From: Glycomyces algeriensis
Lineage (GTDB): Bacteria; Actinomycetota; Actinomycetes; Mycobacteriales; Micromonosporaceae
Direction: 5' to 3'
Length of the DNA: 64,000 nucleotides
NCBI RefSeq assembly: GCF_027622855.1
Contig: NZ_JAPZVR010000006.1
Location: 62,001 to 126,000, forward strand
Shown here piece by piece: positions 1 to 7,878 of this stretch. A model generated the notes under the pieces. It was given only the letters and a program-made list of their open reading frames with translations. It searched no databases and had not been told where the DNA came from. How positions within the stretch are numbered: the first letter of the stretch is position 1; each line of letters starts with the position of its first letter. A program made the translations under genes and the position numbers.

Positions 1-1036
1 CGGCGATCCGGTCGACGGCGAGCTGCGTGCGGACGAACACCATCGTCAGGCCCGGGCGGGCGGCGACGGCGGCGGTCATCGTGGCCTTGTCGCGCGGGCC
101 GATGAGCAGCAGGTGGTGGGTCATGGTGGTGACCGAGCCGGCCGACGGGTCGACCGAGTGGGTGACCGGGTCCTGCAGGTACTTGCGCACCAGGACGTCG
201 ATCTCCTTCTCCAGGGTGGCGGAGAAGAGCATGCGCTGGCCGCCGACGGGGAGCATGTCGAACAGCTCCTCGACCTCGGGCAGGAAGCCCATGTCGGCCA
301 TCTGGTCGGCCTCGTCGAGGATCGCGAGCTCGACGGAGTCGAGCGAGCACTCGCCGCGGCGGATCAGGTCGCGCAGGCGGCCCGGGGTGGCGACGAGCAT
401 GTCGACACCGGAGCGCAGCGCGTCGATCTGGCGGTTGAATGCCGTACCGCCGCAGACGACCTTCATGTCGATGCCCACGGCGTCGCCGAAGGTCTGGAGC
501 GACTCGGCGACCTGGATGGCCAGTTCGCGGGTCGGGGTCAGGATGATCGCGCGGGGCCGCTTGGCCTTCGTGCGACCGCCCGCGGCGAGGCGGGCCAGGG
601 TCGGCAGGCCGAAGGCCAGGGTCTTGCCCGAGCCGGTCTGGCCGCGGCCGAGGATGTCGCGCCCGGCGAGGGCGTCGGGGATCGTCGCGGCCTGGATCGG
701 GAAGGGCGTGATGATGCCCTGCTCGGCCAGTGCGGCGGTGATCTTCTCGGGCAGGCCGAGTTCCTCGAACGACGGGCCGGTGTAGGCCGGGACCTCGTCG
801 GCCTCGACGGTGAACTCCGCGGCGGGAGCCGTCTCGGCGGCCGCTTCGACCACCGCAGCGGTCTCGAGCTCGACGGCCTCGACGGTCTCGGCGGCGGCTG
901 CGACCACGGCGGGAGCCTCGGTCACGGCGGCGGCTTCGACGGCCTGGGCGTCGGTGGTTTCGGGGGTTTCAAGGGTTTCGAGCGCCATGTCGGATTCATT
1001 CATGGCAGCATCGGGCACAGTTTGGTCAAGAGTCAT
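1..1036 (-). CDS. DEAD-box ATP-dependent RNA helicase (N-terminal part, runs off the window)
   Basis: The reading frame starts at the ATG at 1036 and leaves the window at base 1, so only the first ~345 residues are seen. In order they show an Ala/Glu/Val-rich low-complexity extension (about residues 10-85), a Q-motif region, motif I GQTGSGKT, motif Ia PTRELA, motif Ib TPGR, motif II DEAD and motif III SAT. These are the ATP-binding and RNA-unwinding motifs of cold-shock/ribosome-assembly DEAD-box helicases (DeaD/RhlE type). The C-terminal RecA domain begins at the window edge. The acidic N-terminal extension is longer than in enteric RhlE. The leader between 1037 and ~1150 may be a sizeable 5' UTR. 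Family assignment is firm; the exact orthologue is not. Confidence 0.93.
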   Translation of the reverse strand, partial: MTLDQTVPDAAMNESDMALETLETPETTDAQAVEAAAVTEAPAVVAAAAETVEAVELETAAVVEAAAETAPAAEFTVEADEVPAYTGPSFEELGLPEKITAALAEQGIITPFPIQAATIPDALAGRDILGRGQTGSGKTLAFGLPTLARLAAGGRTKAKRPRAIILTPTRELAIQVAESLQTFGDAVGIDMKVVCGGTAFNRQIDALRSGVDMLVATPGRLRDLIRRGECSLDSVELAILDEADQMADMGFLPEVEELFDMLPVGGQRMLFSATLEKEIDVLVRKYLQDPVTHSVDPSAGSVTTMTHHLLLIGPRDKATMTAAVAARPGLTMVFVRTQLAVDRIA

Positions 1037-1153
1037 GGTTCGCCTTCCGCGAGAACGACTTCGTAAAGTGACGCACGTTCCGCGGAGTTTTGATTCACCA
1101 TGAGCCGACGGTGATGGGGCGGGACGCGCCTGATCGGGCCACTATGAGGGCCA

Positions 1154-1168
1154 GCTATTGACAATAGC
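1154..1168. promoter_or_regulatory. near-perfect 15-bp palindrome upstream of the helicase gene
   Basis: GCTATTG-A-CAATAGC, two perfect 7-bp arms around one base. On the helicase strand it contains TTGTCA, a possible -35, about 115 bp before the start codon. It could be an operator or part of the 3' end of the upstream acetyltransferase transcript. Confidence 0.4.
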
Positions 1169-1169
1169 G

Positions 1170-1201
1170 GACCGCGGAGGGGGCTCGCCACCTCCGCGGT
1201 C
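1170..1201 (-). terminator. hairpin after the last GNAT gene
   Basis: Perfect 11-bp arms GACCGCGGAGG / CCTCCGCGGTC around a 10-nt loop, lying between the stop of the GNAT gene (1259) and the start of the helicase gene. There is no good T-tract, so termination strength is uncertain. Confidence 0.55.
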
Positions 1202-1258
1202 GTCTTGTGCCTAGAGACACCATTTCGAGGCCGTATCTCCGGGCGGGTCCTACTCGGT

Positions 1259-2284
1259 TCAGGCCTCGAACTTGCGCGAGAACTCGCCGCCGGCGTCGAC
1301 GATCTCGTACCCGAGGGTCACGTTGATGTCGATCATCGGGGCGTTGACGTCGGCGTTGTCCGTCCAGATGGCACGGATGTGCGGGAAGTTCTCGCGCACG
1401 AGCCGCACGTTGACGATCTTCAGGAGGAGGCCGAGGCGGTGGCCGCGGTGGTCCTTGTCGACGATCGTGATGCCCTGGTAGGCGTCCGGGAACTCGCCGT
1501 CGTCGTGAATGAACACGCACGTGTTGGCGACGACCTCGCCGGTGCCGCGGTGGCGGGCGACGGTCTGGACGATCTTCATGCCCATGGCCTCGTTGCGGTC
1601 GGCCTTGGCGTTCTTCAGTTCCGCGTCGATGGTCTCCGGTTCGAGGCCGAGCTCGCCGAGCGGGACCTCCGCGAGGATCGTGGAGTCGATGCGGGCCATC
1701 GTCTCGACGAGTTCCTCGGGGGTGCGCCCGATCCACGAGATGACCTCGTACTCGTCGCCGGCGGCGGCTTCGGCCTTCTCGAGGAGGGCCTGCTCGGTGG
1801 CGGCGTCGAGGGCGTCGACGGCGCAGCGGCGGTTGATCCAGGTGAGCGCGAGCTTGAAGCCGTGGTGCTCGTTGAACAGCTGGCCGGCCTTGGAGCGCTC
1901 CAGGCCGCCTTCCCAGCTCATATGGGTGTCGAGGGTGAGCTCGGTGCGGCCGCGCCCGCGCGCGTAGGCGACGTACGTGTCGACCAGGGCCGAGCCGATG
2001 CCCTTGCGGCGGTGCTCGGGGTGGACGATGATCCAGGCCCAGGCGAAGTGCAGGTTGCCGCGGTTGGGCATGCCGATGCCGAGCAGGGCGCGGACCTGCC
2101 CGTCCTCGACGGCGACGAAGTGGGCCTCGTCCTCGTCCGGCGGCGGGTAGCTCAGGCCGGCGACGAAGGTGGCCCGGTGCGGGGCGGGGTTCTCGGGGTG
2201 GTCGACCGCGTGGGCCGCGGTCATGACGTCGAATGCGCCGGAGACGAGGTCGCCGTCAGCGGGGTCGAGTTCGATGATTTCCAT
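1259..2284 (-). CDS. double-GNAT acetyltransferase, paralogue 1
   Basis: 341-residue protein made of two GNAT folds. The N-terminal half carries the acetyl-CoA loop in HPEHRRKGIGSALVD; the C-terminal half has the matching DKDHRGHRLGLLLK and ends in a conserved block with NAPMI and LGYE. I chose ATG 2284 because it gives MEIIELDP, which matches the start of the fourth paralogue (MEIIEMDP); an in-frame start 36 bp upstream is less likely. Such two-domain GNAT proteins are common in actinobacteria and their substrates are mostly unknown. It is the last of four tandem paralogues and has its own upstream palindrome at 2319-2333. Confidence 0.85.
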   Translation of the reverse strand: MEIIELDPADGDLVSGAFDVMTAAHAVDHPENPAPHRATFVAGLSYPPPDEDEAHFVAVEDGQVRALLGIGMPNRGNLHFAWAWIIVHPEHRRKGIGSALVDTYVAYARGRGRTELTLDTHMSWEGGLERSKAGQLFNEHHGFKLALTWINRRCAVDALDAATEQALLEKAEAAAGDEYEVISWIGRTPEELVETMARIDSTILAEVPLGELGLEPETIDAELKNAKADRNEAMGMKIVQTVARHRGTGEVVANTCVFIHDDGEFPDAYQGITIVDKDHRGHRLGLLLKIVNVRLVRENFPHIRAIWTDNADVNAPMIDINVTLGYEIVDAGGEFSRKFEA

Positions 2285-2318
2285 TCCGTCAGTGTGGACA
2301 TCCGCGGTGACCTGCGGC

Positions 2319-2333
2319 AACCGAATATCGGTT
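2319..2333. promoter_or_regulatory. palindrome in front of GNAT paralogue 1
   Basis: AACCGA-ATA-TCGGTT lies 35 bp upstream of the ATG at 2284. The same core (ACCGAT/ATCGGT) lies 36 bp upstream of paralogue 4 (5545-5556). It is either a shared operator or a shared promoter element. Confidence 0.55.
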
Positions 2334-2344
2334 TCGGCGCCGGC

Positions 2345-3364
2345 TCAGGCGTCGACGGTCCGCTGGTGGATGCCGATGCGCTCGACCGGCTGGTAGCCGA
2401 GGCGCTCGTTGATGGCGATCATCGGGGCGTTGGAGGCGGCGTTCGCGGTCCACAGCTCGGTGACGTCAGGGTGGTGTTCGCGCAGGTGGTGGAGGTTGGC
2501 GAGCTTGACGCGGAGGCCGAGGCGGCGGCCGCGGTGGGCCGGGTCGACGAGGGTGATGAGGACGTGGGCGTGGCGGGCCTCGGGGACGTCGTACACGTCG
2601 CTGCGGGTGTGCGCGGCGACTTCGCCGGTGGCGCGGTGGACGGCGACGGTGTGGACGGGGGTCATGCGGTGGGCGGCCGTGGCGGCCTCCTTGGCCCGGA
2701 ACCGCGCGGGGTCGACCTGCTCCGGGGCTATGTCGAGGTCGCCCATCGGGACCTGCGCGAAGATCATGGCGTCCATGCGGCACATGGCGTCGAGGAGGTC
2801 GTCGGGGACGGGGCCGGTCCAGCTCCTGACCTCGTAGTCGCTGGATGCGGCCAGCGCCTCGTTCCGGAGGCGGGCTTCGGCGGCGTCGTCGGGGGTGTGG
2901 ACGGGGAGGCGGCGGCGCACGAGGTCGAGGGCGAGGGTGAAGCCGTGGTGTTCGAGGAAGCGGGTGCCGTCGCCGGAGCGCTGGGGGCCGTCGTCGAGGG
3001 CGCGGATGGCGCTGAAGGTGAGGGTGTCGCGGTCCTCGGCGCGGCAGATCGCGAGGGCGTGGTCGAGGAGGGCGGTGCCGTGGCCTTCGCCGCGGTGGGC
3101 GGGGTGGACGAGGAGTTCCCCGGAGGCGGTGCGCGGGTTGTCGGGGGCGACGTCGAGCCGCAGGTAGCCGATGACGCGGTCGTCGATGGCGGCGGTGAAG
3201 TGGCGGACGTTGTGGCCCGGCTCGGGATGGGCGATGGCGGCCGCGTACGCGGCGGCGATGATCGGCTGGCCGCCGGGGGCGTCGGCGGCTCTGACGGTGG
3301 CGGCGAGTCCCGCGGCCTCGGTCGTGCGGGCGTGGTCGTCAGGTCCGATCTCGGCGATGTCCAT
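2345..3364 (-). CDS. double-GNAT acetyltransferase, paralogue 2
   Basis: 339 residues with two GNAT domains. The N-terminal acetyl-CoA loop is HPAHRGEGHGTALLD; the C-terminal one is DPAHRGRRLGLRVK, followed by the family block ASNAPMIAINERLGY. The start is ATG 3364 (MDIAEIGPDDHA). It has no Shine-Dalgarno sequence and a TATACT box six bases upstream, which fits a leaderless mRNA. It is separated from paralogue 3 by a hairpin (3412-3439), so it is probably transcribed on its own. The substrate is unknown. Confidence 0.85.
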   Translation of the reverse strand: MDIAEIGPDDHARTTEAAGLAATVRAADAPGGQPIIAAAYAAAIAHPEPGHNVRHFTAAIDDRVIGYLRLDVAPDNPRTASGELLVHPAHRGEGHGTALLDHALAICRAEDRDTLTFSAIRALDDGPQRSGDGTRFLEHHGFTLALDLVRRRLPVHTPDDAAEARLRNEALAASSDYEVRSWTGPVPDDLLDAMCRMDAMIFAQVPMGDLDIAPEQVDPARFRAKEAATAAHRMTPVHTVAVHRATGEVAAHTRSDVYDVPEARHAHVLITLVDPAHRGRRLGLRVKLANLHHLREHHPDVTELWTANAASNAPMIAINERLGYQPVERIGIHQRTVDA

Positions 3365-3370
3365 CGGGCG

Positions 3371-3376
3371 AGTATA
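3371..3376 (-). promoter_or_regulatory. -10 box of a leaderless promoter for GNAT paralogue 2
   Basis: TATACT on the minus strand, six bases before the ATG at 3364, so transcription would start at or next to the A of the start codon. No convincing -35 is visible at 16-18 bp. Confidence 0.55.
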
Positions 3377-3384
3377 GGAGGAGC

Positions 3385-3411
3385 GGTGCACTCGATTGGG
3401 GTGCAATCGAT
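3385..3411. repeat. tandem GGTGCA(N)TCGAT repeat
   Basis: GGTGCACTCGAT at 3385-3396 and GGTGCAATCGAT at 3400-3411, 15 bp apart, just upstream of the -10 box of GNAT paralogue 2. This is the position of an activator or repressor site. Confidence 0.4.
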
Positions 3412-3439
3412 GTCGGGCCGGGCGGATGCCCGGCCCGAC
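3412..3439 (-). terminator. hairpin after GNAT paralogue 3
   Basis: Perfect 11-bp arms GTCGGGCCGGG / CCCGGCCCGAC with a 6-nt loop, 8 bp past the stop of paralogue 3. There is no T-tract. Confidence 0.6.
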
Positions 3440-3446
3440 GGGTCGG

Positions 3447-4484
3447 TCAGGTGAGCTTGCGCTGGTAGCAGACGCGGGCGTCGACGGGGCGGAAGCCGAG
3501 CAGGTCGTTGATGGCGACCATGTGGGCGTTGGTGTCGGCGTTGCCGGTCCAGACGGTGGTGACCTCCGGGCGGTGTTCGCGGAGCTGGCGGTGGTTGGCG
3601 AGTTTGGCGAGGAGTCCGAGGCGGTGGCCCCGGTGGGCCGGGTCGACGATGGTGATGGCCTGGCGGGCGTGCGGTTCGTCGCCGTGGAGGTAGATGACGG
3701 TGTTGGCGGCGATCTCGCCGGTCGGGCGGTGGACGGCGACGGTGCGGATCATCGTGTCGCCCTGGGCTTCCGCGCGGTCCTCGCGGGCGATGACGTACGC
3801 GGTGTCGATGACGCGGGGGCGGAGGTCGACCTCGCCCAGGGGGATCTCGGTGAAGATCTGGGAGTCGATGCGGCCGAGCCCTTCCAGGTACTGCTCGGGG
3901 GTGCGGCCGGTCCAGGACACGAGTTCGTAGTCGGCGGCGGCGCCGATCGACTCGTTCCAGAGGCGGGTCTCGGCGGCGGGGTCGACCGTGTCGAGGCGGA
4001 GGCTGCGGTCGATCTCGGTGAGGGCGGCGGTGAAGCCGCGCTGCTCGAGGAACCGCGGGCCGGTCTCGTCGCGGGCCGGGCCGTCCTCGACGGCGGTGCG
4101 GGCCAGGACGACCACCTCCGTGCGGGCCTCGTCGCGGGCGGTTTCGAGGAGGCGGTCGAGCAGTGCCGTGCCGACGCCGCGGCGGCGGTGGTCGGGGTGG
4201 ACGGCCAGCTCGGTCTCGGTGTAGTGCGCGTTCTCCTTGCCCAGCAGGTGCATGACGAGGACGCCGACCGCGGTGCCGGCGATCTCGGCGAGGTAGCAGT
4301 GGACCTGCGTGTCCTGCGGCGGTTGGGCGAGGAATCCGCCGAACCGGCGGCGGCCTTCGGGCGCCGTCTCGGGGTGGTCGAAGGCGCGCACGGCTTCCTG
4401 GAGGGCGTGGGCGCGGTCGACAGCGGGCTCGTCGGCCGGGTCGACGAGGCGGATCTGCAGGTCCGCCGGACCTTCCTGGTTCAC
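3447..4484 (-). CDS. double-GNAT acetyltransferase, paralogue 3
   Basis: 345 residues with two GNAT domains (HPDHRRRGVGTALLD near residue 90; DPAHRGHRLGLLAK in the C-terminal half; then ADTNAHMVAINDLLGF). The GTG start at 4484 overlaps the TGA stop of paralogue 4 (GTGA), so the two are translationally coupled in one operon. A longer upstream reading frame in the same phase is antisense-like and was rejected. It is the most diverged of the four (NAHM instead of NAPM), which suggests separate substrate specificities. Confidence 0.83.
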   Translation of the reverse strand: MNQEGPADLQIRLVDPADEPAVDRAHALQEAVRAFDHPETAPEGRRRFGGFLAQPPQDTQVHCYLAEIAGTAVGVLVMHLLGKENAHYTETELAVHPDHRRRGVGTALLDRLLETARDEARTEVVVLARTAVEDGPARDETGPRFLEQRGFTAALTEIDRSLRLDTVDPAAETRLWNESIGAAADYELVSWTGRTPEQYLEGLGRIDSQIFTEIPLGEVDLRPRVIDTAYVIAREDRAEAQGDTMIRTVAVHRPTGEIAANTVIYLHGDEPHARQAITIVDPAHRGHRLGLLAKLANHRQLREHRPEVTTVWTGNADTNAHMVAINDLLGFRPVDARVCYQRKLT

Positions 4485-5509
4485 CGCGCCTCCAGCTTGA
4501 GCTGGTACTCGGCGTTGGCGTCCATGGTGGTGTAGTTGAGGAGTTCGTTGATGGCGATCATGGGGGCGTTGACGTCGGCGTTGTCGGTCCAGATGTACTC
4601 GACGTGCGGGAAGCGGTCGCGGATCTGGCGGAGGTTCGCGAGTTTGAGGAGCAGGCCGAGGCGGTGGCCGCGGTGGCCGGGGTCGACGATGGTGATGGCC
4701 TGGTGGGCGTCGCGGTACTCGCCTTCGTCGACGGCGACCTCGGTCCACGCGACGATCTCGCCGGTGGCGCGCTCGATGGCGACGGCGTGGGAGATGACCC
4801 GGCCCTCGGCGGCGTAGACGGCTTCGCGGCCGCGGAGCTTCTCGGGGGTGACCTGTTCGACCTCCATCTCGATCTCCCCCAGGGGGATCTCGCTGATGAT
4901 CATGGTCTCCATGCGGCACATGGTGTCGAGGAGGTCGTCGGGGACGGGGCCGACCCATTGGCGCACTTCGTAGGCGTCACCGGCGGCGGCCAGCGCCTTC
5001 GCGTACTGCTCGGCCTCGCGTTCGGGCCCGAGGGGGTCGACGGGGCTGCGGCGGTTGACGGTGGTGAGGGCCTTGCCGTAGCCGCGGGATTCGAGGAGCC
5101 GCGCGAAGCCCTCGTCGCGGGCGGGGCCGTGCCCCCAGTACACGGGGGCGCTGGTGAGGACGGTGGTGCGGCCGTGCTCGGCGCTGAACCGCTCGGCGTG
5201 GTCGAGGAGGGCGGTGCCGATGCCGCGGCCGCGGTGGTCGGGGTGGACGGCGCTGAAGCGCAGCATCGCGAGTTCGCGGTTCTCGTCGGTGAAGAAGGTG
5301 AGGCGGGTGTGGCCGAGGAGGGCGCCGTCCTCGACGCAGGCGAACCAGTGGTTCTCGCGGCCGGGGAAGGCGTGGGTGAAGAGGGTCTTGAAGAAGCGCT
5401 CGACGGGGGCGGGGTTCTCGGGGGTGTCCGCGCCGTGGGCGGCGGTCAGGACGGCGAACGCCTGTGCCACGAGTCCGGGGGTTTCGGGGTCCATTTCGAT
5501 GATTTCCAC
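4481..5509 (-). CDS. double-GNAT acetyltransferase, paralogue 4
   Basis: 342 residues, first gene of the paralogue 4-3 operon. N-terminal GNAT loop HPDHRGRGIGTALLD, C-terminal DPGHRGHRLGLLLK, then VNAPMIAINELLNY. The start MEIIEMDPETPG is fixed by similarity to paralogue 1. A 12-bp palindrome lies 36 bp upstream (5545-5556). Gene-family expansion by tandem duplication is the simplest reading; the N-acetylated substrates cannot be told from sequence. Confidence 0.86.
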   Translation of the reverse strand: MEIIEMDPETPGLVAQAFAVLTAAHGADTPENPAPVERFFKTLFTHAFPGRENHWFACVEDGALLGHTRLTFFTDENRELAMLRFSAVHPDHRGRGIGTALLDHAERFSAEHGRTTVLTSAPVYWGHGPARDEGFARLLESRGYGKALTTVNRRSPVDPLGPEREAEQYAKALAAAGDAYEVRQWVGPVPDDLLDTMCRMETMIISEIPLGEIEMEVEQVTPEKLRGREAVYAAEGRVISHAVAIERATGEIVAWTEVAVDEGEYRDAHQAITIVDPGHRGHRLGLLLKLANLRQIRDRFPHVEYIWTDNADVNAPMIAINELLNYTTMDANAEYQLKLEAR

Positions 5510-5544
5510 TGGGACAGTGTGCCGGGTGGGGGCGATGGTCTCAA

Positions 5545-5556
5545 ACCGATATCGGT
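5545..5556. promoter_or_regulatory. palindrome in front of GNAT paralogue 4
   Basis: ACCGATATCGGT, a perfect 12-bp palindrome 36 bp before the ATG at 5509. It matches the core and spacing of the site at 2319-2333 in front of paralogue 1. It also lies about 125 bp upstream of the divergent sigma factor gene. Confidence 0.55.
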
Positions 5557-5681
5557 GGGTGCCGGCGACCTGTCCGTTCGGTCAGGTGGTGGTCGGCCGT
5601 TCGTACGATGCGGAGCCGTGGCGGTTTTCCCGTCTCTACAGGTATCTCCACCGTATTTCCCTTATAGAAACGGATTCGACC

Positions 5682-6293
5682 GTGACCGGATCGTCTGTCC
5701 CCGCAGGGGAGCCGCCGGGTCCCCCACCGCCTGGGGCGCCCACGAGGCAGAGCGAGTTCGAGGACTTCGTGCGGGCGCGCTCGGGGGCGCTGTGCGCCTC
5801 GGCGTACCTGCTCACCGGCGACCGGGGCCTCGCCGAGGACCTGGTGCAGGACGCGCTCGCCCGCACCTGGCGGTCGTGGAAGCGGCTGCACCGCACCGCG
5901 AACGCCGAGGCGTACACGCGGCGCACGATGTACCACCTGCATGTGAGCATCTGGCGGCGGTCGAAGGTCGCGGAGGTCGCGACCGAGGCCGTGCCGGAGC
6001 GGGCGGACGAGGAGCCCGACACGGCCCTGCGGCTGGCGGTGCACGCGGCGCTGCTGTCGCTGCCGGCGACCCAGCGGGCCGCGATCGTGCTGCGGTACTT
6101 CGAGGACCAGACCGAGGCGTCGGCCGCGGCGATCCTGGACTGCCCGGTGACGACGCTGCGCGCCCGCGTGCAGCGGGGACTGCGGCGGCTGCGCAACGGG
6201 TTCCCCGAACTGGTGATCGGCGGCGATCCGGGCACGCACCTGGCGCGCTGGGAGTCTGAATTCGCGAACGTGAGGGGAGAGGCCAATGCCTGA
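5682..6293 (+). CDS. ECF RNA polymerase sigma factor, SigE family
   Basis: 203 residues from the GTG at 5682. After a Pro-rich stretch the region-2 helices are visible (FEDFVRARSGAL, then GDRGLAEDLVQDALARTW), and region 4 has LPATQRAAIVLRYFEDQTE followed by a recognition helix (VTTLRARVQRGLRRL). The layout matches the actinobacterial SigE-family ECF group. Its last codons overlap the next gene (ATG 6286), so the two are cotranscribed and coupled. No Shine-Dalgarno sequence is obvious; TATAGA about 15 bp upstream may be a promoter element. The signal it answers to is unknown. Confidence 0.9.
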   Translation: MTGSSVPAGEPPGPPPPGAPTRQSEFEDFVRARSGALCASAYLLTGDRGLAEDLVQDALARTWRSWKRLHRTANAEAYTRRTMYHLHVSIWRRSKVAEVATEAVPERADEEPDTALRLAVHAALLSLPATQRAAIVLRYFEDQTEASAAAILDCPVTTLRARVQRGLRRLRNGFPELVIGGDPGTHLARWESEFANVRGEANA

Positions 6294-7449
6294 CTCGATC
6301 CGCGAAGTGCTGCAGGGCATCGCCGGCGACGAGGGTCCCTCCCGGGACCTGGCAGCCGGGGCGTACCGGCGGGCCCGGACGATCACGCGGCGGCGGCTCG
6401 CCGCGGTCGCGATCACCGTCGTCGCGGGACTGGCGATGGCGGGCGGGGCGACCGCCTCGATCATCGACCGCGACAGGGTCGAGACGCCCCCTGTGGACGA
6501 TGCCACCAGGGACGCGACCGGGGCGCCGACCGATCCGGCGACGACGCCCGAGGAGGTGGAGACCACTGCCGACGAGGCGTCCGGGTGCGGCGTACCCGAG
6601 GACTGGTCCGGTTGGGGGCCTTCGGATTCGATGGGTGGTCTCGACGCGCTGCCCGACGGGCTGGTGTTCGAGGTGCGCTCGGACGGCGCGGAGGCGGACC
6701 CGGTCTTCGTGCGCTTCGAAGGCGACGAGCCGGTGCAGGTCCTGCAGGACGGGGAGTACGCCGTGGCGCCCGACGGGCAGCGGTTCGCGGTCGGGGGCGA
6801 CGAGGCGTGCACCGGGACGCTGGCGACCCTCACCGGCGAGAAGCTCGACGGGCTGGAGATCTGGACGATGTATTGCACGCCCTCGTGGTCGCCTGATTCG
6901 GACCGGGTCGTGCTGAACCGCGCGGACCCCGAGAACACCGGCTACGTGCTCGATGTCGCCACCGGGGCCGTCTCGGCGGTTCCCGCGGAGGTCGGGTGCT
7001 CGCCGCGATGGACCGCGGACGGGGAGTTCCTGGTCAGCGTCGACGGAACGGTCGCGATGCGGCCCGACGGGAGCGGCCGGGTCGAGCTGGCGGGCTCCGA
7101 CGCGTGGATCACCGAGGAGGGGTTCGCCGGGCTGTCGTCGGTCTCCGCGGACCTGAGCCGAGCGTGCCTGCACTTCGAGGACTCTGAGGCGGGCGCCTCC
7201 GGGCACGTGGAGCCGACCCGCTGCGACCGGTACGTGGACACCGCCACGGGTGAGGAACTGGAACTGCCCGTGGACGCGGAGAACCCGAACGTGGCGTTCC
7301 TCGCCGACGGCTCGATGATCATCTGCGACGACCAGTACGGCCAGATCGTGCTGACCCTCATGGACGTGGACGGAAGCGTCGCGGACACGCTGACGCTGCC
7401 GGGCCAGAGTTCGGGCGGGACGATCCTGCGGGGCTACTACACCGGCTGA
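6286..7449 (+). CDS. membrane-anchored protein with beta-propeller-like ectodomain, probable sigma partner
   Basis: 387 residues. A cytoplasmic N-terminus of ~37 residues (start MPDSIREVLQGI) precedes one transmembrane helix (about residues 38-60). A Thr/Pro-rich acidic linker follows, then a long extracytoplasmic part with WD40/TolB-like blades (APDGQRFAV, SWSPDSDRVVLN, RWTADGEFLVSVDG). It overlaps the sigma gene by 8 bp, the usual place of an anti-sigma factor. There is no HxxxCxxC zinc anti-sigma motif and the cytoplasmic stub is very short. The regulatory role is inferred from position only. Confidence 0.7.
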   Translation: MPDSIREVLQGIAGDEGPSRDLAAGAYRRARTITRRRLAAVAITVVAGLAMAGGATASIIDRDRVETPPVDDATRDATGAPTDPATTPEEVETTADEASGCGVPEDWSGWGPSDSMGGLDALPDGLVFEVRSDGAEADPVFVRFEGDEPVQVLQDGEYAVAPDGQRFAVGGDEACTGTLATLTGEKLDGLEIWTMYCTPSWSPDSDRVVLNRADPENTGYVLDVATGAVSAVPAEVGCSPRWTADGEFLVSVDGTVAMRPDGSGRVELAGSDAWITEEGFAGLSSVSADLSRACLHFEDSEAGASGHVEPTRCDRYVDTATGEELELPVDAENPNVAFLADGSMIICDDQYGQIVLTLMDVDGSVADTLTLPGQSSGGTILRGYYTG

Positions 7450-7478
7450 CCCCGGCCGGTTGACCCCGCGCAGCAAAG

Positions 7479-7513
7479 AAGCCGCTGTCCTTCATGGTGA
7501 AGGGCAGCGGCTT
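7479..7513 (-). terminator. terminator between the sigma operon and csp
   Basis: 16-bp arms (7479-7494 and 7498-7513) with a 3-nt loop TGG, broken only by one G.T pair. On the minus strand it is followed by TTCTTT, so it fits as the csp terminator; it may also stop the convergent sigma operon. Confidence 0.85.
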
Positions 7514-7525
7514 CGGCCGATCGGC

Positions 7526-7729
7526 TTAGAGCGCGCGCAGGTTGGCGGCCTGCGGGCCCTTGTTGCCCTGCTCCACATCGAACTCGACCCGCTGGTTCTC
7601 TTCGAGCGAGCGGTAGCCGCTGCCGGAGATCGCGGAGAAGTGAACGAAGATGTCGGGTCCGTCGCCATCAGGAGCGATGAAGCCGAAGCCCTTTTCAGAG
7701 TTGAACCACTTGACAGTGCCTTGCGCCAT
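7526..7729 (-). CDS. cspA: cold-shock protein (CspA family)
   Basis: 67 residues, full family length, one S1-like beta-barrel. RNP1 is GFGFI, RNP2 is IFVHFSAI, and the start is [14 protein letters not shown]. It binds single-stranded RNA/DNA and melts mRNA structure. A Shine-Dalgarno sequence (AAGGAAA) precedes the ATG. About 150 bp separate it from the ABC exporter gene upstream, so it has its own leader, which contains a GC-rich hairpin as is usual for csp mRNAs. Confidence 0.97.
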   Translation of the reverse strand: MAQGTVKWFNSEKGFGFIAPDGDGPDIFVHFSAISGSGYRSLEENQRVEFDVEQGNKGPQAANLRAL

Positions 7730-7878
7730 TATTGCGTTTCCTTGCGATTCGATCGTCAGACCCGCGCTTCACCCGCGCCGCGAGAGCGGCGCGGCCTGCG
7801 GCGGCGAGGCCTGTGCGTGCTGCCATTGCTGGCCTTTCACCCATTCGGTGAGTAATACTCCGAACCGGCTGCTGCACT

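Noticed and set aside
1205-3454. 749-codon open frame antisense to the GNAT genes
   Set aside because: High G+C third-position bias creates long antisense frames. The translation is Val/Gly/Asp-rich low complexity and the opposite strand encodes clear GNAT domains.
7695-7877. 60-codon open frame in the csp leader
   Set aside because: It overlaps the csp start in another frame, lacks a ribosome site and looks like chance; a leader-peptide role cannot be excluded but nothing supports it.
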